Assembly: GCA_963825405.1 (NCBI GenBank)
Contig: CAWGTB010000010.1
Coordinates: 1 to 64,000, forward strand
Source of the DNA: JACPNO01 sp963825405
GTDB taxonomy: Bacteria; Acidobacteriota; Terriglobia; Bryobacterales; Bryobacteraceae
Reading direction: 5' to 3'
DNA length: 64,000 nucleotides
The notes beneath the pieces are model-generated. The model saw nothing but the letters and a program-made list of their open reading frames with translations. It did not search any database and had not been told where the DNA came from. Both the position numbers and the translations under genes were made by a program. Of this stretch, positions 46,743 to 55,717 are shown one piece after another. Position 1 is the stretch's first letter. Each line of letters begins with the position of its first letter.

Positions 46743-49405
46743 TCAGAAGTTTTCCAGCAGCCAGGCATCGTTGGTTTGCGTCTTGCCCATGATCGCCAGA
46801 TAACGGCCGTCCGGGGAAGGTACTGCGAGGCAGTCGGTATTGCCCTTCTGTTGCCAAAGGACGCGCGCATTCCCCTGAAGATCGACATAGAGTAGCGCGG
46901 CGCCTGCTGGTTGCGACACTGCCGGTCAAGTAGAGGCCTTTGCTGTCCGCCGAAGGGAAGATGTGAATGATCTCGGACCATCCTTTCACTGCGAATTCGG
47001 TCTTGGTTTCACCGGCGGAACCAATAATGCGGATGCGGTTTGCTGAAGGGTCGCCGATGATAACCGCCATGCCAGAGCCGTCGGGAAAGATGTCGGCATT
47101 TGTGGCACCCTTGACCCGCGCCAGCTCGTGTTTCTTCCCGTTGGCAAGATCGAAAGATGAGAGAATGTACTGCCCTTGCTCATTCACTGTATAGACACAG
47201 AATGTCGAAGGAAGCCTGGCACAAGCCAGAAAAAAGAACCCTGGTTCCGTGTTCGAGATGAACTGGGCCGGGCCACCTGACATTGGGACGCGCATCAATT
47301 TCCCCGGCGCAGATGGTCTGGTCAACGGCCTGTAATATACCCATGCGCCGTCTGGGCTGAGTGAATTAATGAACTTATTTTCAGGACTGGCAACTATAGT
47401 TTCGGCCGTCGTCTGGTCAATACCCTGTTTGTAGATATCGCCATGGCCATTTCGATCCGATGTGAATATGACAGCCTTACTGTCAGGCGTCCAAGCCCTT
47501 GGCTGATCATTGCTTTCGTCAAGAGTAAGGCGTCGCAGCGCCGATAAACGGGTGCCGTGGGCTTGGAGTTCCGCCACGTAAACATGCGACTGCTCGGTCC
47601 CTTTGATGACCATCAATCGCTTTCCGTCCGCGCTGGCGCTGATAAGACCGGTTCCAGCTCCGGCCCAAGCGGTAATTCGTCTGGGTGTGCCGGTTGGCCT
47701 GCCAGTTTCCAAATTGGTTCTGATCTCCCACAAATTGGATTCTTGGGTAGGGAAAGATTCCGCCCGCGAGTAGATGATGCGCCCGTCGGGAAGCCAACAA
47801 AGCGCTCCGGTTAACTGAGAATCCGAAACCACTGTCGCCGGCTGCTCGCCCTTCAGGTCACGACTCTCGATGATGATCTCGGAAGCCGCCGCATGAAGCT
47901 TGCGATACGCAACTCGCCGTCCGTTGGGAGCCCAGGCCGGGAGATCAAACAACTCTCCGGGTTTCGCTTCTACAAGCTTCCGCGGTTGGTCTCCATTGGA
48001 CCCCATCACCCAGATTTCGCGGCATCCTCCATAACCAGTGATGTACTCCACAACATCTCCAAAAGCAATGAGGGAACCGTCCGGGGAGAACGTGGGCCAG
48101 GTACCACGTTCACTGAGCTTCAGTGGCTTGTCCCCCTGAACGGAAATCGTCCAGATACCAGGGGCGTCATTGGGCACCATTGCGGCTAACCTCGCTCCGT
48201 CTGGGGACCAGGAATTGGCCACGAAGCCCTCGGTCTGCGGAAGTGTACGAGTCTCACCCGTGGCGATGAGCTTGAGGTGAATACCGTTCAAATCGGAATA
48301 GGCGAGGTACTTGCCATCGGGTGAGATGACTGTACCCAATACCGGATTCTCCGAAGGGTTTGCCGTCAGCTTACGCTGCTTCAGTTCTTGCGGCGCAGCC
48401 GGTTGGCGCCCGGTGTACCAAACCACCCCCAGCACAACCACCAGTACGGCGATTACGCCAAGCACGCCAGCACGAACGGGCGCCGGTTTGCGACAGGAGC
48501 CTTTGCCACCCCGGCCGTAGCCGCGGTTCGCCCCGATTCCGTATCCCGCTTCAGGCGCTTGAGTGCAGCCTGCATCTCCGACGCACTCTGATACCGGACA
48601 TCCCGGTCCTTCTCCAACGCTGTTCGGATGATCTCGCCCAATTGCTCCGGCAAATCAGGCCGCAACCGTGCCGGCGCGATGGGCTCCTGGCTGAGAATCG
48701 CGTTGAACACCACTGCCGTCGTGTTCCCTTGAAACGGCCGCTGGCGCGTGGCCATCTCGTACAACACCACGCCGAAGGAAAACAGATCGGTGCGCGCGTC
48801 CAGGTCTTCGCCCCGCGCCTGCTCAGGCGACATGTAGGCGACCGTGCCCAGCGCCGTGCCCGGGCTGGTGATCAGATCGTCGGTCATCGGCGCAGTCGCG
48901 ACTTCTGAACTCGGCGGCGCCGCCGGCCGATCCGCCGCCTGCTTCGCCAGGCCGAAATCCATGATCTTGGCCTGCCCGCGCGTCGTGACGAAAATGTTCG
49001 AGGGCTTGATATCGCGATGCACGATGCCCTTGGCGTGCGCGGCGCTCAGCGCATCGGCGATTTGAATTCCCAGGTCGAGCAGTTCCTCGACGCTAAAAGG
49101 TTTTCCCGCGATGCGCTGCCGCAGCGTCTGGCCTTCCAGAAGCTCCATGGCCAGAAACGGGCGGCCATCGGACTCGCCGATATCGTGCATCGTGCAGATG
49201 TTGGGATGATTCAGGGCCGACGCCGCGCGGGCTTCTCGCTGAAATCGCTCCAGCGCGGCGTGGTCGCTGACGAACTCCTCCGGGAGGAACTTCAGCGCGA
49301 CCGTGCGGCCCAGCCGGGTATCTTCGGCCTTGTAGACGACGCCCATGCCGCCAGCGCCCGAGCTTTTCCAGGATGCGGTAGTGGGAGACTGGTCTGGCCA
49401 GTCAT
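46743..49405 (-). CDS. Ser/Thr protein kinase with PD40/TolB-like propeller (frameshifted)
   Basis: About 885 residues. ATG at 49405 would give MTGQT-VSHYRILEKLGAGG after removing extra bases near 49,390 and 49,358; a longer open frame starts at 49,448. The kinase domain has GAGGMGVVYKAEDTRLG, VALKFLPEE, HRDIKPSNIFV, DFGLAKQ, GTVAYMSPEQARGED. The linker leads to one membrane helix (MLGVIAVLVVVLGVVWYTG) across a shift near 48,465. The extracytoplasmic part is a six-to-seven-bladed propeller with SPDGKYLAYSD, SWSPDGARLAAM, TFSPDGSLIAFGD and TPDSKAVIFTSDRNG repeats. A last shift near 46,920 gives VPSPDGRYLAIMGKTQTNDA before TGA at 46745-46743. This layout is very common in Acidobacteria. Confidence 0.85.
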
Positions 49406-49511
49406 CAACCTGCCTGTGGCGTCCCTGAAGCATAATGCCTTCAGGCATCTGGAAGCAATCGGCACCGCCCCTGCGATATACTGGAAAGACGTCCTTTAGT
49501 CCGTAACGATC

Positions 49512-50852
49512 ATGTTTGACAATCTATCCGAAAAGCTGCAGCGGACGTTTAAGAACCTCCGTGGCGAGGGGAAGCTGACGGCCGAAAACATGGAGGCCGC
49601 GCTGCGGGAAATCCGCGTCGCGCTGCTCGAGGCCGACGTCAATTTCAGGGTAGTGAAGCAGCTCATCGAGAACATTCGCACCAAAGCCCTGGGCGAGGAA
49701 GTGCTTACCGCGCTATCGCCCTCGCAGCAGGTTATTGCGATCGTGCGCGATGAGCTCATCCGCATTCTGGGCAGCCACGAATCCAGGCTGCGATTCGCCA
49801 ACGATCCGCCGTCGGTGATCATGGTGGTGGGCCTGCAGGGATCGGGCAAAACCACGTCCACCGGCAAACTGGCCCGCTGGCTCTCCAGGAATGAGCATCG
49901 GCCGATGATGGTTTCGGTTGACGTCTACCGTCCTGCGGCGCGGCAGCAGTTGGGCATTTTGGGACGCGATCTGGCGCTGCCCGTTTATCCTGGAACTCCG
50001 GAAGAAACGGCGCCGCTCGAACTGGCACGTTCGGCGCGCAGAGAAGCCGCCAACACCGGGCGCGATGTGCTGCTGGTGGATACCGCCGGCCGCCTCCATA
50101 TCGACGACGGTTTGATGACCGAGCTGACCCAGCTTCGCGACGAGCTGTCGCCGGTCGAGATTCTGTTCGTGGCCGACGCCATGACCGGGCAGGACGCGGT
50201 CAAGAGCGCCGACGAGTTTCACAAACGCCTGGGAATTACCGGCGTGATTCTCACCAAAATGGACGGCGATGCTCGCGGCGGCGCGGCGCTCTCTATCCGT
50301 CACGTGACCGGGCAGCCGCTCAAGTTTGTGGGCGTTGGGGAAAAGCTGGACGCGTTCGAGGCGTTTCATCCGGACCGCGCGGCTTCGCGCATTCTGGGCA
50401 TGGGCGACGTGCTGTCGTTCATCGAGAAAGCCGAAGAGGTAATCGATAAGAAGCAGGCCGTTGAGATGCAGCGCAAGCTCATCGAGAACGACTTCACGCT
50501 GGAGGATTTTCGCGATCAGCTTCGCCAGATCCGTAAGCTCGGGCCGCTCGAATCCATCATGAAAATGATGCCCCAGGTGGGCATCATGAAAGACCTGAAA
50601 AACGTCAAAGTCGACGAGAACGAAATCACCCGCACGGTGGCCATAATTGACTCCATGACCCCCCGCGAACGTGCCAATCACATGCTAATCAATGGCAGCC
50701 GGCGGCGGCGAATTGCCCGCGGAAGTGGCACTAGCGTGCAGGAAGTAAACCAGTTACTCAAGCAGTACGCACAAGCTCGCAAGATGATGAAAAGCTTCTC
50801 CGGAGGATTTCTGGGTAAGAAGCTGGGTAAAATGAAGTTGCCGGTATTTTAA
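49512..50852 (+). CDS. ffh: Signal recognition particle protein Ffh (SRP54)
   Basis: 446 residues, intact. The N domain is MFDNLSEKLQRTFKNLRGEG. The G domain has GLQGSGKTTSTGKLARWL (G1), DVYRPAARQQL (G2/G3), DTAGRLHIDD and TKMDGDARGGAALS (G4). The Met-rich M domain (PLESIMKMMPQVGIMKDLKN, RRRRIARGSGTSVQEVNQLL) binds SRP RNA and signal peptides. With the 4.5S RNA and FtsY it delivers nascent membrane proteins to SecYEG. First gene of a conserved run with rpsP-khpA-rimM-trmD-rplS-rnhB. Confidence 0.97.
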   Translation: MFDNLSEKLQRTFKNLRGEGKLTAENMEAALREIRVALLEADVNFRVVKQLIENIRTKALGEEVLTALSPSQQVIAIVRDELIRILGSHESRLRFANDPPSVIMVVGLQGSGKTTSTGKLARWLSRNEHRPMMVSVDVYRPAARQQLGILGRDLALPVYPGTPEETAPLELARSARREAANTGRDVLLVDTAGRLHIDDGLMTELTQLRDELSPVEILFVADAMTGQDAVKSADEFHKRLGITGVILTKMDGDARGGAALSIRHVTGQPLKFVGVGEKLDAFEAFHPDRAASRILGMGDVLSFIEKAEEVIDKKQAVEMQRKLIENDFTLEDFRDQLRQIRKLGPLESIMKMMPQVGIMKDLKNVKVDENEITRTVAIIDSMTPRERANHMLINGSRRRRIARGSGTSVQEVNQLLKQYAQARKMMKSFSGGFLGKKLGKMKLPVF

Positions 50853-50873
50853 GGCAGGATTTCAGGAGAGAGA

Positions 50874-51131
50874 ATGTTGATGATTCGTTTGGCGCGGTTT
50901 GGCGCCAAGAAGAAACCGTTTTACCGCGTGGTGGTAATCGACAAAGAACATGCGCGCGACGGCCGCAATCTGGAAGTGGTGGGCCATTACAACCCGCTGA
51001 CCCATCCGGCCAAAGTAGATCTGAAGCACGACCGGATCGAGCACTGGACTAAGGTGGGCGCGCAGATGTCGGATACCGTGGCCCGGCTGGTGAAGAAGAA
51101 TCCAGCCACCGAAGCGCAACCCGCCGCGTAA
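50874..51131 (+). CDS. rpsP: Ribosomal protein S16
   Basis: 85 residues: MLMIRLARFGAKKKPFYRVV, VIDKEHARDGRNLEVVGHYN, HDRIEHWTKVGAQMSDTVAR. Small-subunit assembly protein. AGGAGAG lies before ATG; 21 nt from ffh. Usual length and gene order. Confidence 0.96.
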   Translation: MLMIRLARFGAKKKPFYRVVVIDKEHARDGRNLEVVGHYNPLTHPAKVDLKHDRIEHWTKVGAQMSDTVARLVKKNPATEAQPAA

Positions 51132-51171
51132 GAAGGGCGTCGCTTTACAGTGGGCACTAGGAGGCCGGGAG

Positions 51172-51402
51172 ATGAAGCAGCTCATTGAAGACATCGCGAA
51201 GGCTTTAGTCGATATCCCGGAGGAAGTGATTGTAAACGTGGTGGAAGGCGAGCAGGTGACCGTCCTCGAACTGCGCGTGGCTCAGACCGATCTGGGTAAA
51301 GTGATCGGCAAGCAGGGGCGGACGGCCCGCTCCATTCGTACGATTCTCGGAGCTGCCGGGATGAAGCTGAACCGGCGCTTCACGCTTGAAATTCTAGAGT
51401 GA
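51172..51402 (+). CDS. khpA: KH domain RNA-binding protein KhpA
   Basis: 76 residues. KH motif with the GxxG loop: LRVAQTDLGKVIGKQGRTAR, with VIGKQGR as the RNA-binding turn. It binds RNA, commonly with KhpB, and is standard between rpsP and rimM. It overlaps the rimM GTG start by 4 bp. Confidence 0.93.
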   Translation: MKQLIEDIAKALVDIPEEVIVNVVEGEQVTVLELRVAQTDLGKVIGKQGRTARSIRTILGAAGMKLNRRFTLEILE

Positions 51403-51926
51403 GCGCGATCCCCGAAGACCAGTGGGTCACCCTGGCGATTTTGGGCAAGACCCGGGGCAATCGCGGCGAGTTAACCGCTGTAGGGTTCAGCAAACCGGAA
51501 CGATATCCAGGCCTCAAGGAAGTTTTTCTGTTCAAGCCGGGCGCGGCGGCGGGCGTCCGGAGCGCAGTCGAATCCGTCTGGCAGCACGGGGAGCGGCTGA
51601 TTTTTAAGTTTGCCGGCGTGGATTCGATTACTGACGCCGAGCGGCTGGTGGGCAGCGAAGTTCGTCTGCCCTTGGCGGAACGGCCGGAGCCGGAGCCGGG
51701 TGAGTTTTATCAGAGCGATCTGGTGGGTTGCGAAGTGGTCGAGGCGAACGGCAATGTCCTGGGCCGTGTGACGGGGTGGCAGGATGGCGGTGGACCGCAG
51801 TTGCTGATCGTAAATGGGGATTTGTTGATTCCCTTCGTCAGGGCCATTTGCGTCGAGATCGATCCGGCGGCTAGAAAAATTGTGGTGGATTTGCCGGAAG
51901 GATTGAAGGATTTGAACCGCTCGTGA
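51399..51926 (+). CDS. rimM: Ribosome maturation factor RimM
   Basis: 175 residues from GTG at 51399. N-terminal RimM barrel: WVTLAILGKTRGNRGELTAV and FSKPERYPGLKEVFLFK. C-terminal PRC barrel: EFYQSDLVGCEVVEANGNVL, GRVTGWQDGGGPQLLIVNGD, LIPFVRAICVEIDPAARKIV. It helps 30S head maturation by binding S19. Start and stop overlap both neighbours (GTGA), so translation is coupled. Confidence 0.95.
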   Translation: MSAIPEDQWVTLAILGKTRGNRGELTAVGFSKPERYPGLKEVFLFKPGAAAGVRSAVESVWQHGERLIFKFAGVDSITDAERLVGSEVRLPLAERPEPEPGEFYQSDLVGCEVVEANGNVLGRVTGWQDGGGPQLLIVNGDLLIPFVRAICVEIDPAARKIVVDLPEGLKDLNRS

Positions 51927-52630
51927 TCTTTCATGTGCTGACGATTTTCCCGGAATTTTTCCGGGGACCGTTCGAGCACGGCGTGGTGGCGCGCGCCCGC
52001 GAGACGGGGGGAGTGGAAATTCACCTCCACAACCTGCGAGACTGGACTCACGATCGTCACAAGACCGTGGACGACCGCCCGTTTGGCGGCGGCGAAGGCA
52101 TGCTGCTTAAGCCGGAGCCACTGTTCGCGGCGGTGGAATCGATCTGGCCGGAGCGGAATGCGTCGCGCCGGGTGATTTTGCTGTCGGCGCAAGGCCGCAA
52201 GTTCGATCAGGCGGCGGCCCGGCGGCTGAGCGAGGTTGCAGAGTTGCTGCTGATCTGCGGCCGGTACGAAGGCGTGGATGAGCGCGTGGCCGAGCATCTG
52301 GCCGATGAGGAGCTGTCGATCGGCGATTACGTGCTGAGCGGCGGGGAACTGGCCGCGGCGGTGGTAGTGGATGCGGTGGCGCGACTGCTGCCGGGAGTTT
52401 TAGGGAACGAGGATTCGGCGGTGTTCGAATCCTTTCGGGAAGTCGCGGGCCAGGAAGCGCCGGGAATCCTGGATTGCCCGCAGTACACACGGCCCGCGGA
52501 ATTTCGCGGATGGAAAGTGCCCGAGACTTTGTTGGGTGGAAATCACGAAGAAATCCGCCGCTGGAGACAGCAGGCGGCGCGGGAGAAAACGGCCCGGCTG
52601 AGGCCGGATTTGTTGAGAAATCTTGAATAG
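51923..52630 (+). CDS. trmD: tRNA (guanine-N1)-methyltransferase TrmD
   Basis: 235 residues from GTG at 51923. The SPOUT knot enzyme makes m1G37 from SAM. Signatures: FHVLTIFPEFFRGPFEHGVV, DDRPFGGGEGMLLKPEPLFA, LICGRYEGVDERVAEHLADE and ELSIGDYVLSGGELAAAVVV (the knot and SAM-binding loops). Length typical. Frame intact. Confidence 0.97.
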   Translation: MIFHVLTIFPEFFRGPFEHGVVARARETGGVEIHLHNLRDWTHDRHKTVDDRPFGGGEGMLLKPEPLFAAVESIWPERNASRRVILLSAQGRKFDQAAARRLSEVAELLLICGRYEGVDERVAEHLADEELSIGDYVLSGGELAAAVVVDAVARLLPGVLGNEDSAVFESFREVAGQEAPGILDCPQYTRPAEFRGWKVPETLLGGNHEEIRRWRQQAAREKTARLRPDLLRNLE

Positions 52631-52657
52631 GCAATCTTGCCGGGACGGACTACGACG

Positions 52658-53005
52658 ATGATGAATGCGCTGGTAACGAAATTTGTTCAGAAGAAGAAAC
52701 GCACCGACCTCCCCGTGTTTCGTCCGGGCGACACGGTGCGCGTGCACGTAAAGATCAAGGAAGGCGACAAGGAGCGTTTGCAGGCGTTTGAAGGCGTCGC
52801 CATTGCCCGCAAGAACACCGGCATGGGCGAGACTATCACGGTCCGCAAGGTGAGCTTCGGCCAGGGCGTAGAGCGCATTTTTCCGCTGCAGGGCAAGATC
52901 ATCGACAAGATTGAAGTGATTCGCACCGGCAAGGTCCGCCGCGCCAAGCTGTATTATCTGCGCGGATTAAAGGGCAAAGCCGCACGCCTTCGCGAGCGCG
53001 AGTGA
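52658..53005 (+). CDS. rplS: Ribosomal protein L19
   Basis: 115 residues. ALVTKFVQKKKRTDLPVFRP, GDTVRVHVKIKEGDKERLQA, FEGVAIARKNTGMGETITVR, VERIFPLQGKIIDKIEVIRT, GKVRRAKLYYLRGLKGKAAR. ATG at 52658 or the adjacent ATG at 52661 is the start; a TTG at 52637 would add seven unlikely residues. L19 sits at the subunit interface. Confidence 0.96.
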   Translation: MMNALVTKFVQKKKRTDLPVFRPGDTVRVHVKIKEGDKERLQAFEGVAIARKNTGMGETITVRKVSFGQGVERIFPLQGKIIDKIEVIRTGKVRRAKLYYLRGLKGKAARLRERE

Positions 53006-53020
53006 GCTGAGCCGCACCGG

Positions 53021-53704
53021 ATGCCGCTTGCCGCCGCGAGCTTGCAATGCAAGGGCACCTTCGAGCGTGAATTGCGCGCGCGAGGATACTTGGCGGTGGC
53101 GGGTGCCGACGAGGCCGGCCGTGGATCGCTGTTCGGCGCGGTGTTTGCGGCAGCGGTAATTCTTTCCCCGGATCGACCGATCCGCGGGCTTAACGACAGC
53201 AAGCAGCTCGAGCCGGAACGCCGGGAAGTGTTGGCCGTGCGGATTCGCGAGCGCGCCGTTTCCTGGGCGGTAGCTGCGGTCGACGCCGCCACCATCGATC
53301 GCGTTAATATCTACGAAGCCTCCCGGCTTGCCATGAAACGCGCCATAGAACAACTTTCCCCCGCCGCTGATTTCCTGCTGATCGATGCCGTGCCGCTGGC
53401 GCTCGCCGTTCCGCAGCAGCCGCTGATTCACGGCGACGCGCGCTGCCATGTGATCGCCGCGGCATCTATCCTGGCTAAAACGGCTCGCGATGAATGCATG
53501 CGCCAGTGGGATAGCATTTTTCCGCAATACGGCCTGGCGCGGCACAAGGGCTACGACACACCGGAACATCAGCGCGCTCTGCAGCAACATGGCCCTACGC
53601 CGCTGCATCGCATGAGCTTCGAGCCGGTCCGAGCGCGTTCGCTGTTTCCCTGGGAGACCGATCCGCGGCAGATGGATTTGTTCGTGATGGAGGCGGGCGC
53701 ATGA
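53021..53704 (+). CDS. rnhB: Ribonuclease HII
   Basis: 227 residues. Catalytic acids in GADEAGRGSLFGAVFAAAVI (DEAGRG), LNDSKQLEPERREVL, FLLIDAVPLALA and HVIAAASILAKTARDECM. It cuts RNA of RNA-DNA hybrids and single ribonucleotides in DNA. DEAGRGSLFG has Ser-Leu where Pro-Leu/Cys is usual, a mild variation. It overlaps the next gene by 4 bp. Confidence 0.94.
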   Translation: MPLAAASLQCKGTFERELRARGYLAVAGADEAGRGSLFGAVFAAAVILSPDRPIRGLNDSKQLEPERREVLAVRIRERAVSWAVAAVDAATIDRVNIYEASRLAMKRAIEQLSPAADFLLIDAVPLALAVPQQPLIHGDARCHVIAAASILAKTARDECMRQWDSIFPQYGLARHKGYDTPEHQRALQQHGPTPLHRMSFEPVRARSLFPWETDPRQMDLFVMEAGA

Positions 53705-53970
53705 CGGTCGAGCCGCCTGTAACCGTCGCTCCGCCGCGGCGCCGCTGGTTCCAGCGCGTGACCACGGTGCTGCTGGTGATTTTTTGCTTTGAGCTGGGTT
53801 GCTTTCTGGTGGCGGCTCCGTGGTGGGGAGCGTTTTGGGAGAACAACTATTTCGCTTCGCTGGTGGGCGATGCGGTTTGGGCCAATTCGTATTTTCGTGG
53901 CGCGGTGAGTGGGGTCGGCGTGCTCAATCTCTACGTCTCGCTGGCCGAATTGTTCGGCATGAGCAAGTGA
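53701..53970 (+). CDS. Small single-helix membrane protein of unknown function
   Basis: 89 residues. A basic N-terminus (RRRWFQRV) is followed by one membrane helix (TTVLLVIFCFELGCFLVAAP) and an aromatic-rich outer part (WWGAFWENNYFASLVGDAVW). It starts within the rnhB stop (ATGA) and ends directly at the next ATG, so it is translated with its neighbours. No family recognised. Confidence 0.7.
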   Translation: MTVEPPVTVAPPRRRWFQRVTTVLLVIFCFELGCFLVAAPWWGAFWENNYFASLVGDAVWANSYFRGAVSGVGVLNLYVSLAELFGMSK

Positions 53971-54351
53971 ATGGATATCGAGACCGTGCGGCGATTCTGC
54001 CACACGCTTCCGGCGACCACCGAAGACATTCAGTGGGGCAACGATCTGCTGTTTCGCATTGGGAAGAAGATTTACGCGGGCGCCAGCCTGGATGCGGCGT
54101 CGTCTGTTCGCGTGTCGTTCAAATGCACGCCGGAGGAATTTGCCGAGCTCACCGAACGCGACGGGATTATTCCTGCGCCCTACGTTGCCCGCTATCACTG
54201 GGTGGCGCTGGAGCGCTGGGACGCGCTGCCGGCTGCGGAATTGAAGCGGCGGATTCGCGAGTCCTACGAGCTGGTGCGCGACAAGCTGCCGGCCAAGGTG
54301 CGTGCCAATATCTTGCGGCGCCGGGTTTCGGGAAAGCGCTCGATCGCGTAG
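53971..54351 (+). CDS. MmcQ/YjbR family protein
   Basis: 126 residues: MDIETVRRFCHTLPATTEDI with QWGNDLLFRIGKKIYAGASL, then VSFKCTPEEFAELTERDGII, PAPYVARYHWVALERWDALP and ELKRRIRESYELVRDKLPAK. This is the double-wing CyaY-like fold of the family, often predicted to bind DNA. It starts at the base after the preceding stop. The last 88 bp overlap the convergent AlkD-like gene. Confidence 0.85.
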   Translation: MDIETVRRFCHTLPATTEDIQWGNDLLFRIGKKIYAGASLDAASSVRVSFKCTPEEFAELTERDGIIPAPYVARYHWVALERWDALPAAELKRRIRESYELVRDKLPAKVRANILRRRVSGKRSIA

Positions 54352-55022
54352 CGCACGGTGGTGCGCGAAAAGGCGCCGCCTTCGGCGAGTAAAAATTTCT
54401 CCTGACGCCGCGCGTCGGCTTTACCGGCTTCGCGCAGCAGCCAGCCGCAGGCTTTGTGCATGAGATCTTCCTGGTCGGTGGCTAGTGACGCGGCCACGCG
54501 ATAAACGATATCCAGGTGTGCTCCCTTCCGCGCAGGCTTGACGAAGGATACGACGCCGGCACGGCGCAGCCAGAGGTTTGGCGACTTGGTCCATGCCGCG
54601 AATTCAGCCGCCAGCGGGGGAACCTTGGCGAGCAGTGGGCTCAAAATTGACGCACACAGCCCATCCGTCAGCGCCCAGTTATCGCAGCGATTGGCGAGCA
54701 GCCAGCGTTTCGCGTCGGCGGCCAGGCCGGCTTCGAAATGCCGCGAGTAACGCGCCAGCAGCTCCAGACCGACCGATCTGGCTTCAATGTAGCGATCGCG
54801 CATCAGGACGTCGCAGAATTTCAGAGCATCGGCATAGCTCCAGGACTTGCCCGCTTGCCGGTGCAGATCGCGCGCGAACTGGCGCACGTCAGGCGTCGAA
54901 ATTCCGCGGACGTGAACTTTTTCCCACGGTTTGAAGAACCGCCGCTGAGAGGCGGCGACAGCAGGGTCGGCGGCCTGTTTCATCATGGTGCGAGCGACGC
55001 GCGCCAACTGTTGCGGCGTCAC
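54264..55022 (-). CDS. DNA alkylation repair protein, AlkD-like
   Basis: 252 residues. HEAT-like repeat protein: VRGISTPDVRQFARDLHRQA, LLANRCDNWALTDGLCASIL, WTKSPNLWLRRAGVVSFVKP, DLMHKACGWLLREAGK, TTVRYAIERFPETRRR. NWALTD and SPNLWLRRAGVV are AlkD hallmarks; the Trp and Asp around the DNA-binding cleft are present. AlkD removes alkylated bases without base flipping. It overlaps the Dph6-like gene by 4 bp and the MmcQ-like gene tail-to-tail. Confidence 0.85.
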   Translation of the reverse strand: MTPQQLARVARTMMKQAADPAVAASQRRFFKPWEKVHVRGISTPDVRQFARDLHRQAGKSWSYADALKFCDVLMRDRYIEARSVGLELLARYSRHFEAGLAADAKRWLLANRCDNWALTDGLCASILSPLLAKVPPLAAEFAAWTKSPNLWLRRAGVVSFVKPARKGAHLDIVYRVAASLATDQEDLMHKACGWLLREAGKADARRQEKFLLAEGGAFSRTTVRYAIERFPETRRRKILARTLAGSLSRTSS

Positions 55023-55693
55023 GCTGGATTCCTCAGGTCGGCGAAGACAAAGCCGTCACGCTCGACAATCTCGCCGACCTCGACCGGCACCGGATTCCGA
55101 AACATGGGCGCGTCATAAACAAACGTGTGGAACTCGCCATTCTCGCCGCAGGGGTCGACGCTTGCGGGCAAATCGGCAAGAAGCTTGGCGTCAAAATCGC
55201 GGCCGGCAAAATCGCGGGAGAGCGCGCGCGGATCGACGCACGTAAGCTTGGCGCGCAGGCCGCTGCTAATCATCTCGCGCGCCAGGTCGGCCGTCGGCAG
55301 TTCCCACAGCGGAAATACCGGCTCAAGGCCCGTGCCCTGCAATTGCCGCTCGCGATACTCGCGAATGTCGCGCAGAAATAAATCGCCAAAGGCAATCGCG
55401 GCGATTCCTTCGGCAACGGCACGGCGGCAAGCGTCGGCCATGATCCGCTCGTACTCGGCGTTGGAACAGGGCCACGGCAAAGGAATATTCCAGAGCGGGA
55501 GTCCAACGGCTTGCGCCTGCTGCTCCACCAAGTCACGCCGCACGGCGTGCATGGCGACTCGATCAAACGCTGCGTTGAAGGTGGTCAACAGCCCGGCGAT
55601 TTTCCACTCCGGCTGCTGCAACAGACGATGCAGCGACCAGGCGCTGTCTTTTCCGCTGCTCCAGGAAAGCAGCATTTTCTTGGGATCAGCCAT
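55019..55693 (-). CDS. Dph6-related ATP pyrophosphatase
   Basis: 224 residues. The PP-loop at the N-terminus, KKMLLSWSSGKDSAWSLHRL (SGGKDS-like), is followed by PLPWPCSNAEYERIMADACR, IAAIAFGDLFLRDIREYRER and VDPCGENGEFHTFVYDAPMF. GEGGEFHT-like CGENGEFHT is the signature of the diphthine-ammonia ligase family. Bacteria do not make diphthamide, so the substrate is unknown (the family also covers amidation of small molecules such as B12-related compounds). It lies divergently 24 bp from hpnE. Confidence 0.85.
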   Translation of the reverse strand: MADPKKMLLSWSSGKDSAWSLHRLLQQPEWKIAGLLTTFNAAFDRVAMHAVRRDLVEQQAQAVGLPLWNIPLPWPCSNAEYERIMADACRRAVAEGIAAIAFGDLFLRDIREYRERQLQGTGLEPVFPLWELPTADLAREMISSGLRAKLTCVDPRALSRDFAGRDFDAKLLADLPASVDPCGENGEFHTFVYDAPMFRNPVPVEVGEIVERDGFVFADLRNPA

Positions 55694-55717
55694 GCGGTGT
55701 CGCTAGAATAGCAGAGC

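Noticed and set aside
52107..52634. Pro/Arg-rich open frame antisense to trmD
   Set aside because: trmD is well conserved and intact on the plus strand.
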